Positions 24,401 to 26,781 of a stretch of DNA of 26,781 nucleotides are shown here, in pieces; position 1 is the first letter of the stretch, and the number at the start of each line of letters is the position of its first letter. Source of the DNA: Treponema sp. GTDB lineage: Bacteria > Spirochaetota > Spirochaetia > Treponematales > Treponemataceae. Location: assembly GCA_016296205.1 (NCBI GenBank), contig JAEDJS010000027.1:1-26781 (forward strand), in the 5' to 3' direction. Under the pieces are notes generated by a model. It was not told where the DNA came from and searched no databases. It saw nothing but the letters and a program-made list of their open reading frames with translations. The position numbers and the translations under genes are program-made.

Positions 24401-25929
24401 AGCTGTTTAAAGTAACTGAATAAAGGCGGATGCTGATTACTCATTACAGCCAGTGGTGTATCAACTCCCATTGCTCCAGTTGGTTCAACACCATTTTGTG
24501 CCAGAGGAAGAATCATTTCGTTAACATCTTCGTAGTTCCAGCCAAATGCACGGTACATAATGTCTCTTTCTTCCTGACTGTAAACTGGAATCTTTTTGTT
24601 AGGAATTTTAAGATCGCCAAGATGTTTAAGATTCAACGAAAGCCATTCACCATAAGGATACAAATCTGTGTACATCTTTTTTGCATCAACATCAGAAATC
24701 AATTTTTTCTGTTTTGTATCAACAAGGAGAATGCGTCCTGGCATTAATCGGCTCTTGCAGACAATCTGATCTTCTGGAATATCAAGAACACCAACTTCAC
24801 TGGAAAGAATAAGTTCATTGTCTTTTGTAATATAGTAACGGCTTGGGCGCAGACCATTTCTGTCTAAAGTAGCACCAACAATGTCACCGTCGCTAAAGAG
24901 AATTGCAGCAGGACCGTCCCATGGTTCCATCATAGTTGCCCAGTAGTGATAGAAATCTTTTTTGCGGCTGTCCATTGTATCATCATGCTTCCAAGGTTCT
25001 GGAATACAGATCATGATTGCAAGCGGGAGAGGCATTCCGTTCATTACCAGGAATTCAAGAGAGTTATCAAGCATTGCAGAGTCACTTCCAGAAGTATCAA
25101 CTGCAGGGAGAATTGATTTTAACTCATTTTCGTTGTAGTTAGGAGAAGTGATAGTTTCTTCACGGGCCAGCATTCTGTCTACGTTACCGCGGATTGTATT
25201 GATTTCTCCGTTGTGTGCAATGAATCTGTTTGGATGTGCACGTTTCCAGCTAGGTTGAGTGTTAGTACTGAATCTTGAATGAACAAGTGCAAGAGAAGAA
25301 ACAAAATCTTTGTCCTGCAAATCTTTGTAGAAAGTTCTAAGCTGTTTTACAAGGAACATTCCTTTGTAAACAATTGTACGGCTGCTTAATGAACAAACAT
25401 AAGTGCCGCTGTTTGAATGTTCAAACTGTCTGCGGAGAACATAAAGTTTTCTGTCAAAATCAAGACCCTTTTCAACATCTTTGGGGCGTTCAATAAAACA
25501 CTGATAGATAGAAGGCATGCAGTCTCTTGCAGTTTTTCCAAGAACGTCTGCATCAACAGGAACTTTACGCCATCCTAAAAAAGTCATTCCAAGATTAGAA
25601 GTTAATGTTTCAATCATCTTTTGTGACTGGGCTCTCTTAAACTTATCCTGAGGAAAGAAAAACATGCCCACTCCATAATCACGTTCATCTTTTAAATTGA
25701 TGTTTATCTCTTTAGCAGCTTTCTTAAAAAACTTGTGACTGATCTGCAGCAGAATTCCAACTCCGTCACCTGTCTGGCCAGATGCATCTTTACCTGCACG
25801 ATGTTCAAGCTTTTCTACAATCGAAAGAGCATTGTCTACGATTTTATACGACTGTTTGCCATCGATATTTACTACTGCACCGATACCGCAAGCATCATGC
25901 TCAAATTGTGGTTCATAAAGAGTTTTCAT
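21409..25929 (-). CDS. gltB: Glutamate synthase large subunit
   Basis: Converts 2-oxoglutarate and glutamine into two glutamates. I start it at the ATG with GGAGGAAG upstream, giving 1506 residues beginning MKTLYEPQFEHDACGIG. Cys14 is the expected N-terminal glutaminase nucleophile after loss of a short propeptide. The FMN/synthase domain contains GEGGEKPERLGT, SGHDGGTGAAPLSS and the 3Fe-4S cysteines in CAMMRVCNLDTCPFG (C-x5-C-x4-C). The C-terminal glycine-rich beta-helix (GGGGQSFGAFIPKG, GGVAVILGQTG) follows. The frame is open for 33 more codons upstream, but those lie in the attenuator hairpin and lack a ribosome site. First gene of gltB-gltD-pyrG-purF. Confidence 0.97.
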   Translation of the reverse strand: MKTLYEPQFEHDACGIGAVVNIDGKQSYKIVDNALSIVEKLEHRAGKDASGQTGDGVGILLQISHKFFKKAAKEININLKDERDYGVGMFFFPQDKFKRAQSQKMIETLTSNLGMTFLGWRKVPVDADVLGKTARDCMPSIYQCFIERPKDVEKGLDFDRKLYVLRRQFEHSNSGTYVCSLSSRTIVYKGMFLVKQLRTFYKDLQDKDFVSSLALVHSRFSTNTQPSWKRAHPNRFIAHNGEINTIRGNVDRMLAREETITSPNYNENELKSILPAVDTSGSDSAMLDNSLEFLVMNGMPLPLAIMICIPEPWKHDDTMDSRKKDFYHYWATMMEPWDGPAAILFSDGDIVGATLDRNGLRPSRYYITKDNELILSSEVGVLDIPEDQIVCKSRLMPGRILLVDTKQKKLISDVDAKKMYTDLYPYGEWLSLNLKHLGDLKIPNKKIPVYSQEERDIMYRAFGWNYEDVNEMILPLAQNGVEPTGAMGVDTPLAVMSNQHPPLFSYFKQLFAQVTNPPIDSLREKVVTDTTVYVGSDGNLLNPQSSNCTVLEINNPILTGVDMMKIKNLNQKGLKTSVVSLLYYKNTSLEKAMENVFVEIDKEYRKGSNIIVLSDRGVDENHVAIPSLLAVSGVEQYLIRTKKRTAISIILESAEIRNVHQSAMILGYGARAINPYLAHEAIAELIDQKLLDKDYHTAIDDYNKGIIGGIVKIAAKMGISTIQSYQSSQIFEAVGIAQDVVEKYFTNTVSRVGGIGLKQIEEDVNFHHNKAFDPLGLTVNTHLDSVGNHKFRRGPTCEDHLYSPEIIIALQESTKTGSYEKFKEYTTLVDDNAHPHTLRAMLKLNFEKAREIPIDDVESVEEIVKRFKTGAMSYGSISQEAHECMALAMNHLHGKSNSGEGGEKPERLGTEKNSAIKQVASGRFGVTEEYLLSAKEIQIKMAQGAKPGEGGHLPGKKVYPWIAKTRYATPGVSLISPPPHHDIYSIEDLAQLIYDLKNANRAARISVKLVSEAGVGTIAAGVAKAGAQVILISGHDGGTGAAPLSSIHHAGLPWELGLAETHQTLIQNGLRSRVTIETDGKLMSGRDVAIACLLGAEEFGFATAPLITMGCAMMRVCNLDTCPFGVATQNSELRKRFTGKPEYVENFMKFIAQELREIMAKLGFHSIEEMCGHSELLGVKDKVGAQRFNTLDMSRILAKFEGPETAGMTSHFVQDDVFNFELEKTVDEKILLKEFEEFKYRAKGQFNIKVSSTDRTVGTILGSEIQKTFGNSLAEDSFVVNATGGGGQSFGAFIPKGLTIRLTGDTNDGFGKGLSGGKLVVKVPENAAYKAEENIIAGNVALFGATSGQAFINGIAGERFCVRNSGATVVAEGCGDHGLEYMTGGVAVILGQTGKNLAAGMSGGIAYILDKNHDLYQRLNKELVTISELKEEHDIELVKSLVEKHVAETGSQLGKSILKDWDKTACHFKKIIPNDYAKMLKLISEEEANGVEHEDAVLNAFKKMTA

Positions 25930-25944
25930 TACTTCCTCCAATAT

Positions 25945-26016
25945 AAAAAAAATGGCGACAATGGTCCTACAGTTTAAAGACAATTCTTCCCTGTAAGACG
26001 ACCTCATTGTCGCCAT
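25945..26016 (-). terminator. gltB leader terminator 2 (attenuator)
   Basis: On the minus strand AUGGCGACAAU (26006-26016) pairs exactly with AUUGUCGCCAU (25952-25962), and an unbroken U8 run follows (25945-25952). Inner pairs GGUC/GACC, UACAG/CUGUA and AAGA/UCUU let the intervening bases fold too. The U-run ends 4 bases before the gltB ribosome site, so the hairpin must be bypassed for gltB expression. Confidence 0.85.
25997..26014 (-). promoter_or_regulatory. Candidate antiterminator hairpin P2 with ANTAR-type hexaloop
   Basis: GGCGAC-AAUGAG-GUCGUC on the minus strand: a 6-bp stem (one G-U) closing a six-base loop with A at position 1 and G at position 4. Its 5' arm is the same GGCGAC used by terminator 2, so both cannot form together. 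The A1/G4 hexaloop is the recognised feature of ANTAR-protein target RNAs. Confidence 0.6.
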
Positions 26017-26030
26017 CAATAAATTCAAAT

Positions 26031-26087
26031 AAAAAAAGACGCTTTACGGGAATACAGAAATTTTCTGCTGTCCCATAAAACGTCTTT
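26031..26087 (-). terminator. gltB leader terminator 1
   Basis: On the minus strand AAAGACG (26081-26087) pairs with CGUCUUU (26035-26041). The stem continues through UUUAUGGGA with UUCCCGUAAA and an inner CAGAA/UUCUG hairpin, and a U7 run follows (26031-26037). It starts within a few bases of the predicted transcription start. Confidence 0.82.
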
Positions 26088-26094
26088 GTTCTAT
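26075..26094 (-). promoter_or_regulatory. Candidate antiterminator hairpin P1 with ANTAR-type hexaloop
   Basis: AUAGAAC-AAAGAC-GUUUUAU on the minus strand: up to 7 bp (one G-U) around a six-base loop with A1 and G4, as in P2. The loop and 3' arm are the 5' arm of terminator 1, so the structures compete. The stem is A/U-rich, and the outermost one or two pairs depend on where transcription starts. Confidence 0.5.
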
Positions 26095-26097
26095 AAA

Positions 26098-26126
26098 AAT
26101 ATAATGTTTTATGTTGATTTATTCAA
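26098..26126 (-). promoter_or_regulatory. Promoter of gltB-gltD-pyrG-purF
   Basis: On the minus strand TTGAAT (26121-26126), a 17-base spacer and TATATT (26098-26103). The start is predicted near 26091-26092, giving a leader of about 160 bases that contains both terminators. Confidence 0.78.
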
Positions 26127-26167
26127 GTAGGTTGATGGATATTTTTAAATTTTTAGGCATAAACTCA

Positions 26168-26260
26168 CTTAAACTAAAAGTTGGAATTTTTATAAAAACT
26201 TGAACTAAAAGTTGGAATTTTACCAAAAATTTGAACTAAAAGTTGAAATTTTGCATGTAT
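26168..26260. repeat. Three 31-bp direct repeats, operator-like
   Basis: Units at 26168-26198, 26199-26229 and 26230-26260 each carry AACTAAAAGTT followed by G(G/A)AATTTT. The core is itself an inverted repeat (AACT-AAA-AGTT). The 31-bp period is three helical turns, so a bound protein would lie on one face of the DNA. They lie between the gltB promoter (from 26126) and the zinc-protein promoter (26307). Alternatively they are the multi-repeat end of a lost IS21-type element. Confidence 0.85.
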
Positions 26261-26306
26261 GGAGCACTAAAAAAAGGTAGGGTTATACCTGCCACACCTT
26301 TGAATA

Positions 26307-26312
26307 TATAAT
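26307..26312 (+). promoter_or_regulatory. Candidate -10 box before the small zinc protein
   Basis: TATAAT lies 18 bases before the ATG, with GGAGGATAGG between. The best -35 is poor (TTATAC at 26283-26288, 18-base spacer). That -35 region overlaps a short inverted repeat AGGTA/TACCT (26276-26290) that could be an operator. Confidence 0.5.
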
Positions 26313-26330
26313 AAAAGCGGAGGATAGGTT

Positions 26331-26663
26331 ATGAGAGTTGATTATGAATTGGAGTCTGAATACATGGATGCTGCAGAAAAAGTGGATTTAGGAAGGGAAT
26401 TTTGTTCTGAGTGCGGAAAATATTGTTATTCAGAAAGAGAGGCGGGGCGCATCATTAATTTGAACAAACGACATCATTGTAATGATCATCTGGGAAAGGT
26501 TAAAAAAATTCCAAAAAGAAAATACTGGTGCTATTCTTGCGGTCAGTTTCATTTAACAAGTATGCCTTATTATAAATCGGAAAATATGAATGCAAAGTGG
26601 GAAGAAAGGTTTTACAGAAAAGAAAAACAAAATGAAAAAAAGAGCAATAAAAAGCTGGCATAA
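26331..26663 (+). CDS. Small hypothetical protein with two zinc-knuckle regions
   Basis: Not recognised as a named family. The product is 110 residues, with an acidic N-terminus and a basic C-terminus. A first Cys/His cluster has CSECGKYC near 25-32 plus HHC and DH near 48-53. A second, KYWCYSCGQFHLTSMPYY near 64-81, has the C-x2-C-G-x-F/W-H-L-T-S pattern seen in many small phage- or plasmid-type zinc proteins. GGAGGATAGG precedes the ATG. It stands alone between the 31-bp repeats and another hairpin repeat that begins 3 bases after the stop codon. An accessory or regulatory nucleic acid-binding role is a guess. Confidence 0.8.
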   Translation: MRVDYELESEYMDAAEKVDLGREFCSECGKYCYSEREAGRIINLNKRHHCNDHLGKVKKIPKRKYWCYSCGQFHLTSMPYYKSENMNAKWEERFYRKEKQNEKKSNKKLA

Positions 26664-26665
26664 AT

Positions 26666-26692
26666 GAGATCCCGGATCAGGTCCGGGATGAC
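26666..26692 (+). repeat. 27-bp hairpin repeat, copy E
   Basis: GAG, ATCCCGGA, loop TCAGG, TCCGGGAT, GAC: same frame and loop as copies A and D, with a third stem sequence that still pairs perfectly over 8 bp. It begins 3 bases after the zinc-protein stop. Confidence 0.9.
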
Positions 26693-26701
26693 ACGTGGAG
26701 G

Positions 26702-26717
26702 TGCGGGATGACACGTG
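26702..26717 (+). repeat. Partial hairpin repeat, right half (copy F)
   Basis: CGGGATGACACGTG repeats the right arm and flank of copy E exactly (14 bases), without the left arm. Copy C is followed on its own strand by a similar ACGTGT flank, so the flank belongs to the repeat family. Confidence 0.65.
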
Positions 26718-26751
26718 CAGTTTGGAAGACCTTGTAAAATTTTCTGTGTAA

Positions 26752-26781
26752 ATGGCTGACAAATATGATACTCTTAAGGAG
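26752..26781 (+). CDS. Start of an unidentified gene (cut by window end)
   Basis: An ATG opens a frame reading MADKYDTLKE to the window edge. There is no ribosome-binding site; a weak -10 (TAAAAT, 26735-26740) lies 11 bases before it. Ten codons are too few to identify a product, and the start itself is uncertain. Confidence 0.3.
   Translation, partial: MADKYDTLKE

Noticed and set aside
25930..26028. 33-residue N-terminal extension of GltB or a leader peptide
   Set aside because: The frame is open but runs through the terminator 2 hairpin, has no ribosome site, and would bury the Cys14 nucleophile deep in the chain. GGAGGAAG marks the ATG at 25929.
26553..26762. Minus-strand frame with a CHPGPDPGS peptide
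   Set aside because: The peptide is a translation of hairpin repeat copies E and F, a familiar artefact of this repeat family.

Overview
The window looks like a low-GC spirochaete chromosome, most likely a host-associated (gut, rumen or oral) Treponema. This is an inference from three things: the gene content, the strongly A/T-rich intergenic DNA, and spirochaete-style gene pairs (Lpt lipid-transport genes, CheR/CheB, a polyprenyl synthase next to a TPR protein). No rRNA, tRNA, CRISPR array or intact insertion sequence was seen.

Layout. (1) 1-3250, plus strand: the tail of the alpha ribosomal operon. It holds the last codons of rpmJ, then rpsM, rpsK, rpsD, rpoA, rplQ and a small five-cysteine protein, closed by an intrinsic terminator. 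(2) 3260-8690, plus: a branched-chain amino-acid ABC system. livJ has its own terminator. A cluster of covarying hairpin repeats follows, then a near-consensus promoter drives livHMGF and a two-CBS-domain protein. (3) 8690-8993: a convergent intergenic region filled by a 221-bp imperfect palindrome. (4) 8994-12758, minus: lptC-lptA-lptB followed by a protein that joins a sigma-70 region 2-like domain to a WYL regulator. It sits in the slot that rpoN occupies in many proteobacteria. (5) 12813-14865, plus: a polyprenyl diphosphate synthase, a TPR protein and an RseC-like membrane protein. (6) 14883-25929, minus: gltB-gltD-pyrG-purF, then cheR-cheB behind a separate candidate promoter. (7) 25930-26781: the gltB leader, three 31-bp operator-like repeats, a small zinc-finger protein, more hairpin repeats and the start of a further gene.

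How the parts fit. gltB, gltD, pyrG and purF form a tightly spaced unit. GltB, PyrG and PurF each take the amide nitrogen of glutamine, and GltD supplies electrons to GltB, so the unit is a nitrogen-assimilation and nucleotide-precursor operon. Its leader contains two consecutive intrinsic terminators. The 5' arm of each overlaps an alternative hairpin with a six-base loop carrying A at position 1 and G at position 4, the signature of RNAs bound by ANTAR-domain antiterminators. This suggests nitrogen-responsive antitermination. The lptCAB operon ends in the sigma-WYL fusion, which could couple envelope-lipid transport to transcription.

Most notable items: the sigma-WYL fusion, the double ANTAR-like attenuator, the hairpin repeat family with compensatory stem changes, the 221-bp palindrome, and promoter positions that predict leaderless mRNAs for lptC, the polyprenyl synthase and possibly cheR. 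All functional statements come from reading the sequence; no database search was run.
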